This document shows positions 26,558-36,295 of a DNA stretch of 64,000 nucleotides, one piece after another. Both the position numbers and the translations under genes were made by a program. Below the pieces are notes generated by a model that was not told the DNA's origin, did no database searches, and saw only the letters and a program-made list of their open reading frames with translations. The stretch is from Agrobacterium tumefaciens (GTDB taxonomy: Bacteria; Pseudomonadota; Alphaproteobacteria; Rhizobiales; Rhizobiaceae). Numbering within the stretch: the stretch's first letter is position 1; each line of letters starts with the position of its first letter. The stretch covers positions 1,736,001 to 1,800,000 of the forward strand of contig NZ_CP039903.1 of NCBI RefSeq assembly GCF_005221385.1, read 5' to 3'.

Positions 26558-27922
26558 ATGTCCGTTACGACCTCTTTTGAGGGCGAGCGCGCGCCTGCGC
26601 ATTCCTCGTCCATCAATCTTTACCGCGCCGTGTGGCGCTGGCATTTCTATGCCGGTCTCTTCGTCCTGCCCTTCATGATATCGCTCGCCGTCACCGGCGC
26701 CCTTTATCTCTTCCGGGACGAATTCGATAACCTCATCCATTCGGATTTGAAGCGGATAGAGATGGTGCAAGACGCACCGAAAGCGCTTCCTTCCGAAATT
26801 GTTGCCGCTGCACTTGCTGCGGTTCCCGGCACCGCCGTCAAATATACGACCCCGGCCGATCCGGGTGCCTCGACGGAAATCACCGTCAATACGACGGATG
26901 GCAAGCGCGCCGTCTACGTCAATCCCCATACGGCTGAGGTTGCCGGCTCCCTGCCGGATCGCGGCACCGTCATGTGGACGATCCGCTATCTCCACAGCCT
27001 GAAATATTTCGGCACCTATGCCCGCTATCTGATCGAGATCGCCGCCGGCTGGTCGATCCTTCTCGTCGCCACCGGCATCTATCTCTGGTGGCCGCGAAAA
27101 CAGACGGGCGGTGTCGTCACGGTGCGCGGCACGCCGAAAAAGCGGGTCTTCTGGCGCGATACCCATGCCGTCACCGGCATCTTCGTCGGCTTTTTCATCG
27201 TCTTCCTCGCCGTCACCGGCATGCCATGGTCGGGCGTGTGGGGCGCAAAGGTCAATGAATGGGCGAATGGCAGCAATTTCGGATATCCGGCCGGCGTGCG
27301 CACCGATGTTCCGATGTCCGGTGACCATCTCGATCACGTGGCCAAAACAAGCTGGTCGCTGGAGCAGGCAAAAATCCCCGAATCCATTGCGTCCACCATC
27401 GGCCAACCGATCGGGATCGATGCAGCCATTGCGCGTTTCGACGGCTTGGGCCTCGCTGCCGGTTACGCCGTCTCCCTTCCCATCAAATCGTCCGGTGTCT
27501 ATAGCGGCTCCGCCTATCCTGACGATCTGACGAAGCAACGCGTCGTCCACCTCGACCAATATAGCGGTGAGCCGCTGATCGATATGAGCTACGCCGATTA
27601 CGGCCCGCTCGGCAAGGCGCTGGAATGGGGCATCAACGTGCATCTGGGCCAGCAATATGGCCTCGCCAATCAGATCGTCCTCGTGATGGCCTGCATCGGC
27701 ATCGTGCTGCTTGCCATGTCAGCCGGCATCATGTGGTGGAAACGCCGCCCGAAAGGCTCGCTCGGTGTACCACCTTTGCCGCAGGAAAAACGTGCGCTGC
27801 GCGGCCTCATCGCCCTGCTCGCCATTGGCGGCCTCATGTTCCCGCTGGTGGGCGCAAGCCTGCTGGTGATGCTGGCGCTGGATCTGATAGTACAGTCTCG
27901 CCAGAGAAGGCGTGCCGTTTAA
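26558..27922 (+). CDS. PepSY-domain iron-regulated membrane protein (PiuB-like)
   Basis: A 454-aa inner-membrane protein with four helices: WHFYAGLFVLPFMISLAVTG, IEIAAGWSILLVATGIYLWW, VTGIFVGFFIVFLAVTG and a C-terminal pair. PepSY-type periplasmic regions lie between. The RxVWRWHFYAGLF and YLWWPR motifs are typical. Members sit beside TonB-dependent siderophore receptors and may reduce or process ferric or haem complexes. It follows the DUF2946-like gene by 45 bases and probably forms an operon with it. Regulation by iron is inference; no Fur or Irr box was located. Confidence 0.88.
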   Translation: MSVTTSFEGERAPAHSSSINLYRAVWRWHFYAGLFVLPFMISLAVTGALYLFRDEFDNLIHSDLKRIEMVQDAPKALPSEIVAAALAAVPGTAVKYTTPADPGASTEITVNTTDGKRAVYVNPHTAEVAGSLPDRGTVMWTIRYLHSLKYFGTYARYLIEIAAGWSILLVATGIYLWWPRKQTGGVVTVRGTPKKRVFWRDTHAVTGIFVGFFIVFLAVTGMPWSGVWGAKVNEWANGSNFGYPAGVRTDVPMSGDHLDHVAKTSWSLEQAKIPESIASTIGQPIGIDAAIARFDGLGLAAGYAVSLPIKSSGVYSGSAYPDDLTKQRVVHLDQYSGEPLIDMSYADYGPLGKALEWGINVHLGQQYGLANQIVLVMACIGIVLLAMSAGIMWWKRRPKGSLGVPPLPQEKRALRGLIALLAIGGLMFPLVGASLLVMLALDLIVQSRQRRRAV

Positions 27923-27944
27923 AACGGCGTGCTCTAAAATGGAA

Positions 27945-27969
27945 ACAGCCGGGCGAAAATCCCGGCTGT
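27945..27969. terminator. Hairpin between convergent genes, probable terminator
   Basis: Perfect nine-base inverted repeat ACAGCCGGG/CCCGGCTGT with a seven-base loop between the PepSY gene and the convergent NTF2-like gene. The U-run is weak on both sides (best on the minus strand, TTTCCATTTT). Confidence 0.6.
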
Positions 27970-27996
27970 CACCCTCGATATCAAGGAAAGCCCGAC

Positions 27997-28473
27997 TTAG
28001 AACATCGTATTGTTGTTCGCCGCCGTTTCCGGCACCGGCTGGATCACGTCCCAATGTTCGGTGATCTTGCCATCGGTGACACGGAAGATATCGACGATAG
28101 CCCTGCCGCGATCGCTTTCATTTTCCGTCGAATGGATGTGCAGATAGACCAGATCGCCATCCGTGGCGCTGCGAACGATACGCGCTTTCGACTGCGGATT
28201 CTCCTTGAAGAAGCCGGTGAAGTAGTTGACGAACGGCGCCTTGCCGTCCGGCACCATCGGGTTATGCTGCTTGTAGCTGTCGACGAGGACGGCGGCGCCT
28301 TTGTCTACCTCATGCTTGTTGAAGACCGTGTCATAAAACTCGATCACCAGTTTGCGGTTGGCTTCTTCCTGCGCGAAATCCCGTGTTGCGGTTTGCGCAA
28401 GTACAGGCGCGGCCGCCAAAGCGGGCACGAGGGCGAAAGCGGCGATGGCAAGACGGCGTGTTACGAAATTCAT
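27997..28473 (-). CDS. Secreted NTF2-like/SnoaL-like protein
   Basis: A 158-aa protein with a clear signal peptide (MNFVTRRLAIAAFALVPALA, cleavage after VLAQ). The mature part has the cone-shaped NTF2 fold pattern of the SnoaL group: KLVIEFYDTVFNKHEVDKGA, a YKQHNPMVPDG turn and the ITEHWDVIQPVPE C-terminus. Such proteins bind or isomerise small molecules; substrate unknown. It lies 12 bases after the NAD(P)-binding gene on the same strand and is presumably co-transcribed, under the operator near 29136. Confidence 0.82.
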   Translation of the reverse strand: MNFVTRRLAIAAFALVPALAAAPVLAQTATRDFAQEEANRKLVIEFYDTVFNKHEVDKGAAVLVDSYKQHNPMVPDGKAPFVNYFTGFFKENPQSKARIVRSATDGDLVYLHIHSTENESDRGRAIVDIFRVTDGKITEHWDVIQPVPETAANNNTMF

Positions 28474-28485
28474 GGATGATACCTC

Positions 28486-29097
28486 TCAATAACCGACGGT
28501 GAAACGCTGGCGGGAATGCTGCGGCTTCTCGATTTCATCGACAAGCGCGATCGCATAGTCTTCGAAGGAAATACGGCTGCCCTCATCATTGCTGAGCAGG
28601 CTGTCCTTGCCGATGCGGAATTTTCCGGTTCTTTCCCCCGGCACGAATTCGGCTGAAGGCGACAGGAAGGTCCAGTCGAGCTGTTTTTCCTGTTTCAGCA
28701 GATCAAGAAACTCCGCGCCCTTGGTAGCCTCAGCCTTGTAGGCGGCCGGGAAATCCGGCAGGTCGACCACGCGCTGGCCGGGCGCGATTTCAAGGCTGCC
28801 GGCACCGCCGACCACGAGATAACGCTGAACGCCGGAAGCGCGCACGGCCTCGATGAGCTTCAAGGGATCGCTGGCAGTGAAGTGCACCGAGCTTATCACG
28901 GCATCGTGACCCTTCAGCAGCTCCGAAAGCGCTGCCTGATCGAAAACATCGCCCTTCTTGGCCACCACATTCGGCAGGCTGGCGATCTTTTCAGGAGCGC
29001 GGGCAATCGCCGTTACCTGATGCCCCCGGTCGGAAAGTTCCTTCAAAATGCGGGAGCCGGCATTGCCGGAAGCGCCGACGAGCGCGATTTTAGCCAT
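28486..29097 (-). CDS. NAD(P)-binding oxidoreductase-like protein (NmrA/SDR-a type)
   Basis: A 203-aa protein with a Rossmann fold: dinucleotide-binding GASGNAGSRI (8-17), AIARAPEKI for the NADP ribose phosphate, DAVISSVHFT, and the RYLVVGGAGSLEI strand. The usual catalytic YxxxK is absent, as in NmrA/YwnB-like proteins that act as redox sensors or reductases of unknown substrates. It is divergent from the HxlR-type regulator, which in such pairs normally controls the neighbouring enzyme. Confidence 0.87.
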   Translation of the reverse strand: MAKIALVGASGNAGSRILKELSDRGHQVTAIARAPEKIASLPNVVAKKGDVFDQAALSELLKGHDAVISSVHFTASDPLKLIEAVRASGVQRYLVVGGAGSLEIAPGQRVVDLPDFPAAYKAEATKGAEFLDLLKQEKQLDWTFLSPSAEFVPGERTGKFRIGKDSLLSNDEGSRISFEDYAIALVDEIEKPQHSRQRFTVGY

Positions 29098-29127
29098 GGC
29101 TTCTGTCCTTTCGTCACTATCGTTATA

Positions 29128-29144
29128 GGTCTAAATAATAGACC
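29128..29144. promoter_or_regulatory. Palindromic operator, probable HxlR-type regulator site
   Basis: Perfect palindrome GGTCTA-AATAA-TAGACC in the 111-base gap between the divergent NAD(P)-binding gene and the HxlR-type regulator. The arms and five-base centre suit a winged-helix dimer. Binding by the adjacent regulator is inference from position. Confidence 0.65.
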
Positions 29145-29208
29145 GCGAAAGAGAGCTATGATATCGCAACCATAGCCGCAAGAAGTCAGCGGCGGCTGAT
29201 CTGGTCAC

Positions 29209-29637
29209 ATGGCGATGACCTTGATGGGTGAAAAAGGGCAAGGGGTAAGAACAGTGACGGATACGCAAACAAAGGAAATCTTCACCTTCGAGCAACCCTG
29301 CCCGATCCGGGACGTACTGGATCGCATCGGCGATCAATGGAGCCTTTTGGTTCTGGAAGCGCTACAGGGCGGCGTGCTTCGCTTCAACGAACTGAACCGC
29401 AGGATCGACGATATTTCCAAGCAGATGCTGTCGCGCACGCTGAAGCGGCTGGAAGAGGATGGCTTCATCCGCCGCACGCTTTATGCCGAGGTGCCGCCGC
29501 GCGTGGAATATGAACTGACCAATCTCGGCCGTTCGTTTCTGGTGCCGATGCAATTGCTGGTGCAATGGGCGGACGAGAACCATGTCCGCATCTGCAAGGC
29601 CCGCCTGCAATATTCCGAAAACGACAATCGCGGCTGA
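29209..29637 (+). CDS. HxlR-family transcriptional regulator
   Basis: Winged-helix DNA-binding protein, 142 aa in the longest form. The signature is complete: CPIRDVLDRIGDQWSLLVLE, the FNELNRRIDDISKQMLSRTL recognition helix and the LEEDGFIRRTLY wing. HxlR proteins with a conserved cysteine near the N-terminus (here CPIR) often sense electrophiles or redox change, which fits the divergent NAD(P)-binding gene. The start is uncertain: ATG codons at 29209 and 29224 and a GTG further in are possible. Confidence 0.9.
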   Translation: MAMTLMGEKGQGVRTVTDTQTKEIFTFEQPCPIRDVLDRIGDQWSLLVLEALQGGVLRFNELNRRIDDISKQMLSRTLKRLEEDGFIRRTLYAEVPPRVEYELTNLGRSFLVPMQLLVQWADENHVRICKARLQYSENDNRG

Positions 29638-29654
29638 CCGTAAGCAGGCCGCGT

Positions 29655-30116
29655 CTATCCCAGCCGATAAACCTTGCAGACCAGCCCTTCCGGCTGACGA
29701 TAGGTCGTGAAGCCCATGGCCTCATAATAATGCTGCCCGAGCATGTTGTCCGCGCCGATGCTGGCATCGATATTCTGAAGGCCCCGCGCCTCCGCCGCCT
29801 TGCGCGTTGCCGCAAAGAGGGCGGATCCCACGCCTCTTCGCGCCGCCTGCGGGCTGACATGGGTGCCGATGATGCCCCAGCCTTCCGCCACGCCATAGGG
29901 ATTGTCCTCCCGCGCATAACGCAGTGACTGGAAGCCCAGAATACGTCCGTCATCGTCCTCGGCAACCGAGCATTCGATACGGTCGGCGTGCTGGATGTAA
30001 TTCTCCAGCACCGCCGTGATATCCGTCGGTGCTTTTCTGAGGCCGGCCGAGAATATCTCGTTCTGCACCGCCGCCATTCCCATTGCATCGTCAACTTGTG
30101 CAGGCCGTATTTTCAT
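29655..30116 (-). CDS. GNAT-family N-acetyltransferase
   Basis: A 153-aa protein. The acetyl-CoA-binding motif A is RRGVGSALFAATRKAAEARG, preceded by the GIIGTHVSPQAAR strand, and motif B ends with YYEAMGF. The acceptor is unknown. It converges on the HxlR gene with a 17-base gap and stands alone on its strand apart from the membrane gene upstream. Confidence 0.88.
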   Translation of the reverse strand: MKIRPAQVDDAMGMAAVQNEIFSAGLRKAPTDITAVLENYIQHADRIECSVAEDDDGRILGFQSLRYAREDNPYGVAEGWGIIGTHVSPQAARRGVGSALFAATRKAAEARGLQNIDASIGADNMLGQHYYEAMGFTTYRQPEGLVCKVYRLG

Positions 30117-30185
30117 CGGTACATCACCTCATATCCGCTGCGACTGGTTCCGGACCGGCAGAGCGCCAGCCTCTCCCGTCGGTCT

Positions 30186-30539
30186 TCAGGACCGGAAAAT
30201 GAAGGATGCACCGAAAGCGATCAGCGCAAAACCGATCACATGATTGATGGTGATGCTTTCCTTCAGCCAGAAGATCGAAAACAGCGCGAAGACCGCAAGC
30301 GTGATGACCTCTTGAATGGTCTTGAGCTGCGCGGTGGAATAGACCTCCGAACCGATGCGGTTCGCGGGAACGGCAAGCACATATTCGAAGAAGGCGATGC
30401 CCCAGCTGGCGACAATCGCCAGGAAGAGCGCGCTGCCCTTGTGCTTCAGGTGGCCGTACCAGGCGAAGGTCATGAAAACATTGGAGGCGATAAGCATCAG
30501 GACAGGCCAGATATGGGCAGGGCTGATTGAAAACGGCAT
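30186..30539 (-). CDS. DMT-superfamily small membrane protein (DUF486)
   Basis: A 117-aa protein of four helices: LMLIASNVFMTFAWYGHLKH, a second containing SWGIAFFEYVLAVPANRIG, a third (LAVFALFSIFWLKESITINH) and a short last (GFALIAFGASFIF). The FxYxxxVPANRxG motif is that of DUF486 proteins, related to drug/metabolite transporters. Function unknown. Confidence 0.87.
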   Translation of the reverse strand: MPFSISPAHIWPVLMLIASNVFMTFAWYGHLKHKGSALFLAIVASWGIAFFEYVLAVPANRIGSEVYSTAQLKTIQEVITLAVFALFSIFWLKESITINHVIGFALIAFGASFIFRS

Positions 30540-30628
30540 GATGGGTCCTGGAAAAAAGGGAAGGATGTCAGGAAATGCGGCAGGAGGAGGCAGTCAGAAG
30601 GGAACCCTCATTCTGCCCGTATGGATTT

Positions 30629-30720
30629 GCTCTAGCGCATCCGCCTGAAAACCGGAATCGATTTTCTACGGATTTGAGCAAAGCTGTTTTCAGCCGCTAC
30701 GCAACGCATCCGGCCGAATT
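30629..30720. repeat. Candidate intergenic repeat element upstream of uvrB
   Basis: The stretch CTAGCGCATCCGCCTGAAAA followed by CCGGAATCGATTTTC resembles a dispersed intergenic element that recurs in Rhizobiaceae genomes, and GCATCCGGC reappears at its right end. Only one copy lies in this window, so its repetitive nature is from memory, not shown here. Confidence 0.3.
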
Positions 30721-30807
30721 TTGTTCCACACGCTTCGTTTCCTTTTTGTACTCATTTTTTCACCGCATCCCCTTCCCTTTATGCGTGACTCCCTCCATAT
30801 TTCGCGC

Positions 30808-33744
30808 ATGGCCAGATCACCGAAAAAGTCCACCTCCTCGCCCTCAGGCTTCGAGGAAGCTCCGCAATCGTCATTCGAAGGTGCGCCGCTCAGCGGCAGC
30901 GTCGCCGATTGGGTGAAGCAGCTTGAGGCGGAAGCCGAGGCGGGTTCGGTGGAAACCCAGCGCGAAATCGCCTCGAAAGCGGGCAAGCACCGCAAGAAGA
31001 TCGAGATCGAGGCCCGCAAGGAAGCGGAAAAGGCAGCCTCCAGGACGGCGAAGAACACCACCGCGTCCAAAACTGCGCGCGGCGTATCCATCGGCGCGTC
31101 GAGCGATCCGAAAACCCGCGCCGCCGCCGGCCTCAACCCGGTGGCAGGCATGGATGTGTCGCTGGAAGAAGCCGCCAATCTCGCCCCGGGCGCCGTCACC
31201 GCCACGGTGGATGCGCTGTCGAAGCTAATCGAGAGCGGCAATCCGCTGTTCAAGGACGGCAAGCTATGGACGCCGCACCGCCCGGCCCGGCCGCCGAAAT
31301 CAGAAGGCGGCGTCGCGATCCGCATGGCTTCGGACTACCTGCCCGCCGGTGACCAGCCGACCGCCATTGCCGACCTTGTTGAAGGCATCGATTCCGGTGA
31401 GCGCAGCCAGGTGCTGCTCGGCGTCACGGGATCGGGCAAGACTTTCACCATGGCCAAGGTCATTGAAGCGACGCAGCGCCCGGCCGTCATCCTTGCCCCC
31501 AACAAGACGCTGGCCGCGCAGCTCTATTCGGAGTTCAAGAACTTCTTCCCCGACAATGCGGTGGAATATTTCGTCTCCTACTACGATTATTACCAGCCGG
31601 AAGCCTATGTGCCGCGCTCCGACACCTTCATCGAGAAGGAATCTTCGATCAACGAACAGATCGACCGGATGCGCCACTCCGCTACCCGCTCGCTGCTGGA
31701 ACGCGATGACTGCATCATCGTCGCCTCGGTCTCCTGCATCTACGGTATCGGTTCGGTCGAGACCTATACGGCGATGACCTTCCAGATGCAGGTGGGCGAC
31801 CGGCTGGACCAGCGCCAGCTTCTGGCCGACCTCGTGGCCCAGCAATACAAACGCCGCGACATGGATTTCCAGCGCGGTTCTTTCCGTGTGCGCGGCGATA
31901 CCATCGAAATCTTCCCGGCCCACCTTGAGGACGCCGCCTGGCGCATCTCGATGTTCGGCGACGAGATTGATTCCATCACCGAATTCGACCCGCTGACCGG
32001 CCAGAAGACCGGCGACCTGCAATCCGTCAAGATTTACGCCAATTCGCACTATGTCACGCCGCGTCCGACGCTGAACGGCGCGATCAAGTCGATCAAGGAA
32101 GAGCTGAAGGGCCGCCTCGCCGAGCTGGAAAAGGCCGGCCGCCTTCTCGAAGCCCAGCGGCTGGAGCAGCGCACCCGCTACGACATCGAGATGCTGGAAG
32201 CGACCGGCTCCTGCGCCGGCATCGAGAACTATTCGCGTTACCTTACCGGCCGTAATCCCGGTGAACCGCCGCCGACCCTGTTCGAATATATCCCTGATAA
32301 CGCCCTCCTCTTCATCGACGAAAGCCACGTTTCCGTCAGCCAGATCGGCGGCATGTATCGCGGCGACTTCAGGCGCAAGGCGACGCTGGCCGAATATGGC
32401 TTCCGCCTGCCCTCCTGCATGGACAACCGGCCGCTGCGCTTCGAGGAATGGGATGCGATGCGCCCGCTCACCGTGGCGGTGTCCGCCACCCCCGGCTCAT
32501 GGGAGATGGAACAGGCCGGCGGCGTCTTTGCCGAGCAGGTCATCCGCCCGACCGGCCTCATCGATCCGCCGGTGGAAGTGCGCTCGGCCCGCAGCCAGGT
32601 CGACGACGTTCTCGGCGAAATCCGTGAGACCGCCGCCAAGGGCTATCGCACGCTCTGCACCGTGCTGACCAAACGCATGGCCGAGGACCTGACCGAATAT
32701 CTGCACGAACAGGGTGTTCGCGTCCGTTACATGCACTCTGACATCGACACGCTGGAGCGTATCGAAATCATCCGCGACCTGCGCCTTGGCGCTTTCGACG
32801 TGCTTGTCGGTATCAACCTGCTGCGCGAAGGCCTCGACATTCCCGAATGCGGTTTCGTGGCCATCCTCGACGCCGACAAGGAAGGCTTCCTGCGCTCGGA
32901 AACATCACTGATCCAGACCATCGGCCGCGCCGCGCGTAACGTCGACGGCAAGGTCATCCTTTATGCCGACAATATCACCGGCTCGATGAAGCGGGCGATG
33001 GAAGAAACCTCCCGCCGCCGCGAAAAGCAGATGGCCTATAACGCCGAACACGGTATCACGCCGGAATCGGTCAAGGCGAAGATCTCCGATATTCTTGATT
33101 CAGTTTATGAGCGCGATCACGTAAGGGCCGATATTTCTGGCACTTCCGGCAAGGGCTTCGCCGATGGCGGCCATCTGGTCGGCAACAATCTGCAGGCCCA
33201 TCTCAACGCGCTGGAAAAATCCATGCGCGATGCCGCCGCCGACCTCGATTTCGAAAAGGCCGCCCGCCTGCGCGACGAAATCAAGCGCCTCAAGGCCGCC
33301 GAATTGGCCACCATGGACGACCCCATGGCCAAGGAAGAAGCCCGCGCTGTTGAAGGCGGCGGAAAAAACAACAGACGCAGCCGCTTGCCGATCTCATCCC
33401 CAGAGGGGGGCGAGCCACACGCCGCAACCTCCCTCTTCGCCAAACCCGCACTGGACGAGATGGGTCCGGGCTCGGACGCTGGAAAGCCGCTGTTCCGCAG
33501 AAACTCGCTGGACGAAATGACAGTCGGCAGAACCGAAAAACCGGTGCGCGGCACCGTTCCCGACAAACCGGAAACCGAGCCCGGCAAACGTTTCTCACCG
33601 CTGCTGGAAGGCCAGCCGGAGCGTACGACGGACGATCCAAGACCGCTTGTACGGGGCAAGATCGGCGCTGGTTCCTACGAGGATGCCGGTGAGCAGAAGC
33701 GCAAAAGCCGGACGAAGGGAAAGACCGGCCGTCCCGGCCGCTGA
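30808..33744 (+). CDS. uvrB: Excinuclease ABC subunit B
   Basis: DNA-damage-verifying helicase of nucleotide excision repair, 978 aa from the chosen start. The core begins about residue 175 ([20 protein letters not shown]) and holds Walker [10 protein letters not shown], the beta-hairpin region ([20 protein letters not shown]), FIDESHV and the IGRAARN helicase motif; a UVR domain ([20 protein letters not shown]) lies near residue 810. E. coli UvrB is 673 aa; here an N-terminal lysine- and alanine-rich extension of about 170 residues and a C-terminal tail of about 130 residues are added. An in-frame ATG nine codons upstream is possible. Confidence 0.96.
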   Translation: MARSPKKSTSSPSGFEEAPQSSFEGAPLSGSVADWVKQLEAEAEAGSVETQREIASKAGKHRKKIEIEARKEAEKAASRTAKNTTASKTARGVSIGASSDPKTRAAAGLNPVAGMDVSLEEAANLAPGAVTATVDALSKLIESGNPLFKDGKLWTPHRPARPPKSEGGVAIRMASDYLPAGDQPTAIADLVEGIDSGERSQVLLGVTGSGKTFTMAKVIEATQRPAVILAPNKTLAAQLYSEFKNFFPDNAVEYFVSYYDYYQPEAYVPRSDTFIEKESSINEQIDRMRHSATRSLLERDDCIIVASVSCIYGIGSVETYTAMTFQMQVGDRLDQRQLLADLVAQQYKRRDMDFQRGSFRVRGDTIEIFPAHLEDAAWRISMFGDEIDSITEFDPLTGQKTGDLQSVKIYANSHYVTPRPTLNGAIKSIKEELKGRLAELEKAGRLLEAQRLEQRTRYDIEMLEATGSCAGIENYSRYLTGRNPGEPPPTLFEYIPDNALLFIDESHVSVSQIGGMYRGDFRRKATLAEYGFRLPSCMDNRPLRFEEWDAMRPLTVAVSATPGSWEMEQAGGVFAEQVIRPTGLIDPPVEVRSARSQVDDVLGEIRETAAKGYRTLCTVLTKRMAEDLTEYLHEQGVRVRYMHSDIDTLERIEIIRDLRLGAFDVLVGINLLREGLDIPECGFVAILDADKEGFLRSETSLIQTIGRAARNVDGKVILYADNITGSMKRAMEETSRRREKQMAYNAEHGITPESVKAKISDILDSVYERDHVRADISGTSGKGFADGGHLVGNNLQAHLNALEKSMRDAAADLDFEKAARLRDEIKRLKAAELATMDDPMAKEEARAVEGGGKNNRRSRLPISSPEGGEPHAATSLFAKPALDEMGPGSDAGKPLFRRNSLDEMTVGRTEKPVRGTVPDKPETEPGKRFSPLLEGQPERTTDDPRPLVRGKIGAGSYEDAGEQKRKSRTKGKTGRPGR

Positions 33745-33762
33745 TGCGCAACGACCAATCAG

Positions 33763-33787
33763 GCGGGGGCGATAAATTTGCCCCCGC
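33763..33787 (+). terminator. Hairpin after uvrB, probable terminator
   Basis: GCGGGGGC/GCCCCCGC with a nine-base AT-rich loop, 18 bases after the uvrB stop. Only a short T-run follows, so strength is uncertain. Confidence 0.55.
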
Positions 33788-33922
33788 TTCAGCGTTGTGC
33801 CTGGCAGAACAGCTTCCGATCATGTCCGGAGCGCTTCCAATATAGGTTCGCGGCCGCTTTACGTCCGGAAATGCGTAAAAAAGACAAAGCACGTCCGGCG
33901 AATCCGTTTAACCGGATACGTT

Positions 33923-34525
33923 CTAACCTTCACAACGGCTGACCCGCGTCGCAATCTGTGCCGCCCCAAACACCTTCACCAGATCCGCATCGAGGGACAT
34001 CGGGATGTAGTCCTCATTTTCCGCAGGCCTGATATAAGTCGAGAAATAGATCGGCCCACTTGGCAGAGTGCCGGCGACGCAGACCCGCAATATCTCTATC
34101 TCCGTGCTGCCGCGGATGCGCGGCCCCTCAATGCGCGAGCGGCGCACTTTCTCCTGTAATGCGGTGAGCCTTGCAATATCCTCAGGCTTTATTCTCCACA
34201 CGCTGGTGCCCCATCCGGCCCGGTGTTTTACGTTGAACCGTGCGCGGTCAGCCTCAGCCATGTTTTCTTCGATCAGCCCAAATGTTTCGACAGTCTTGTC
34301 CTTCACCCCATCGGTGGTGCTACGGATGATCATAACCGCATCGCCGGCGCGTAATGAAAGGAAGGTGGGAAGCTGCAAGCCCACCCGGACATGCTCGAAA
34401 TTCATCGTCAGAAAATCGAGCCGCATCAGCTTGGGAATACTGGAAATCGGCGTGGTCATGCAGCCGGAGAGGAAAACGAGCAAAATAAGCAATGGTTTGA
34501 AACGCGATAATGTCAATGTCATCAT
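33923..34525 (-). CDS. Putative lipoprotein of unknown function, 200 aa
   Basis: Signal peptide with a lipobox: LLILLVFLSGC, cysteine 22 being the lipidated residue. The mature part is mixed alpha/beta without a recognised domain; hydrophobic stretches such as LSLRAGDAVMIIRST and GTSVWRI alternate with charged ones. The start is set at the first of two adjacent ATG codons, which has AGGG upstream; the longer frame beyond it breaks the signal peptide. No operon partner. Confidence 0.7.
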   Translation of the reverse strand: MMTLTLSRFKPLLILLVFLSGCMTTPISSIPKLMRLDFLTMNFEHVRVGLQLPTFLSLRAGDAVMIIRSTTDGVKDKTVETFGLIEENMAEADRARFNVKHRAGWGTSVWRIKPEDIARLTALQEKVRRSRIEGPRIRGSTEIEILRVCVAGTLPSGPIYFSTYIRPAENEDYIPMSLDADLVKVFGAAQIATRVSRCEG

Positions 34526-34700
34526 GAAACCCTGGAGACTGTGGCGCGATATGAACGGCTGCCGCATCCAGGTTTCCGAAGCTGAAGCCATTAGACCGCC
34601 CGCAAACTTGCAAGGAGAGCATTACCGCAACATTATGCCCAGACCACGCGGTTCCCGCGAATGTTGATTATCTTCTGGAAATGGCGGCAGGGAGAACGGC

Positions 34701-35669
34701 ATGCATCAAAAAAATCTGGCGGCCTTCTGCCTTTTGCTTTCCTGGGGACCAGCCTTCTCCGGCCAGATCGAGGATGCCACCTTCCACAGCGCCGCCCTCA
34801 ACGCGCCGCTTCCCGTCAACATCTACCGCCCGGACGGCACGCCGCCCGAAAACGGCTGGCCGGTGCTTTATCTCCTGCATGGCCATGATGGCGATCAGAA
34901 CAGTTGGCGTGATCTCGGCAATATCGAAAAGACGCTCGACACGCTCATCGAAGCAGGCGCCATCCGCCCGCTGGTGGTCGTCATGCCCGGTGTCGAAAAC
35001 AGCTGGTACGTCGATTCCGCCGCCATCGGTGGTCCCGGCGACTATGAAACGGCCCTGACCGGCGATCTGCGCCACCAGATCGAAAAAAACCTGCCGGTGC
35101 GCAAGGATCGTGAAGGCCGCGCCATTGCCGGCCTCTCCATGGGCGGTTTCGGCGCGTTGCATCTCGCCTATGGTCACGAAGACCTCTATGGCGCCGTCGC
35201 CAGCCTGTCTGGCGCAATCTGGCAGAACGTGCCCGCCTCCGATCTCGACAAGACGCCCGCCGAACTGAAGCTCATTCAGGACAGCGCCTTCTTCCACCGC
35301 ATCGACCCCACCACCGTCACCAGCGGCATCGTGTTGCCTTCCACCGGCGATCATTTTTCCGGCGCCTTCGGCACGCCTTTCGATGCAAGGCTCTTTAATG
35401 AAAAGAACGTCTTCACCCTCGTCGCGCAGCATGTCGCCGAAAGCGAGGGTCTTCCCGCCACCTATCTGACCGTCGGCGACGATGACGGCTTCTTCCTCTG
35501 GCGCGGCGCCATCGCCCTGCATGAGACGCTACAGGCCGACAAGCGCAAATCCGAACTGCGGGTGACCGATGGCGATCACGTCTGGTCTGTGTGGAAGGTT
35601 TCGATCATCGACGCGCTGAAATTTATCGATAGCGAATGGGACAAGGCAGCGGATGTCGCGCAAGATTGA
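34701..35669 (+). CDS. Secreted esterase (PF00756-like alpha/beta hydrolase)
   Basis: A 322-aa protein with a signal peptide (MHQKNLAAFCLLLSWGPAFS). The alpha/beta-hydrolase core begins WPVLYLLHGHDGDQNSWRDL; the nucleophile elbow GLSMGGFGALHLAYGHED places Ser146, and Asp in TVGDDDGF and His in DGDHVWSVW complete the triad. This is the esterase D/antigen 85 type. A periplasmic or extracellular carboxylester substrate is expected but unknown. It lies alone. Confidence 0.85.
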   Translation: MHQKNLAAFCLLLSWGPAFSGQIEDATFHSAALNAPLPVNIYRPDGTPPENGWPVLYLLHGHDGDQNSWRDLGNIEKTLDTLIEAGAIRPLVVVMPGVENSWYVDSAAIGGPGDYETALTGDLRHQIEKNLPVRKDREGRAIAGLSMGGFGALHLAYGHEDLYGAVASLSGAIWQNVPASDLDKTPAELKLIQDSAFFHRIDPTTVTSGIVLPSTGDHFSGAFGTPFDARLFNEKNVFTLVAQHVAESEGLPATYLTVGDDDGFFLWRGAIALHETLQADKRKSELRVTDGDHVWSVWKVSIIDALKFIDSEWDKAADVAQD

Positions 35670-35706
35670 GGAACCCGCCTGTCTTCTTACTGCCGGATCA
35701 GCCTGA

Positions 35707-36132
35707 TCATTTCCCAGCCCGCTTTTTTCCGGTTTTCACCGACGCGTTCAACGCCACGGCAGCCCGGATCAACGTTATCAGCGCTTCCTCATCCACCACA
35801 TCCCCTTCGTGAAAATCGATTGCCCGCCGCATATTGCCCTCAAGGCTCGAATTGAACAGACCCGTCGGGTCAGCGAGTGAAGCACCCTTGGCGAAGGTCA
35901 TCTTCACGGCGTTCCTGTAGGTTTCACCGGTGCACAGAATGCCCGCATGCGACCAGACTGGTACACCGCGCCATTTCACCTCCTCGATCACCTCCGGATC
36001 GGCCTTTTTGATCAGCGCTCGGACATGCGCGAGCGTATCGCCGCGCCAGTCGCCTAGTTCCGCAATTTTCCGATCGATGAAGGCCGATGGTGCTATATCC
36101 CCCGTATCTTTCTCCGCTGTCGTTTTGGCCAT
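35707..36132 (-). CDS. DUF1801 domain protein, 141 aa
   Basis: Small cytoplasmic protein of the DUF1801 (YdhG-like) fold, seen in LADVRALIKKADPEVIEEVK-like segments (here LAHVRALIKKADPEVIEEVK), WRGVPVWSHAGILCTGETY and VKMTFAKGASLADPTGLFN. Members resemble frataxin-like iron-binding proteins in shape, but the function is not established. It is convergent with the esterase gene and divergent from the PRC-barrel gene. Confidence 0.83.
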   Translation of the reverse strand: MAKTTAEKDTGDIAPSAFIDRKIAELGDWRGDTLAHVRALIKKADPEVIEEVKWRGVPVWSHAGILCTGETYRNAVKMTFAKGASLADPTGLFNSSLEGNMRRAIDFHEGDVVDEEALITLIRAAVALNASVKTGKKRAGK

Positions 36133-36295
36133 GACACTCTCCCGATTTCACTGCGCCGCGGCTGCCGGCCCGCCTCGCGACTGTTTCGTCTTTCAGCATA
36201 GACCAAATTTTCATGTCCTCCCACGCGGAACCAAATTCCCGCTTCACCGTTTCCTCCCCGAACGCAACGTTCAGCATACAAAGGGAAGAAACATC

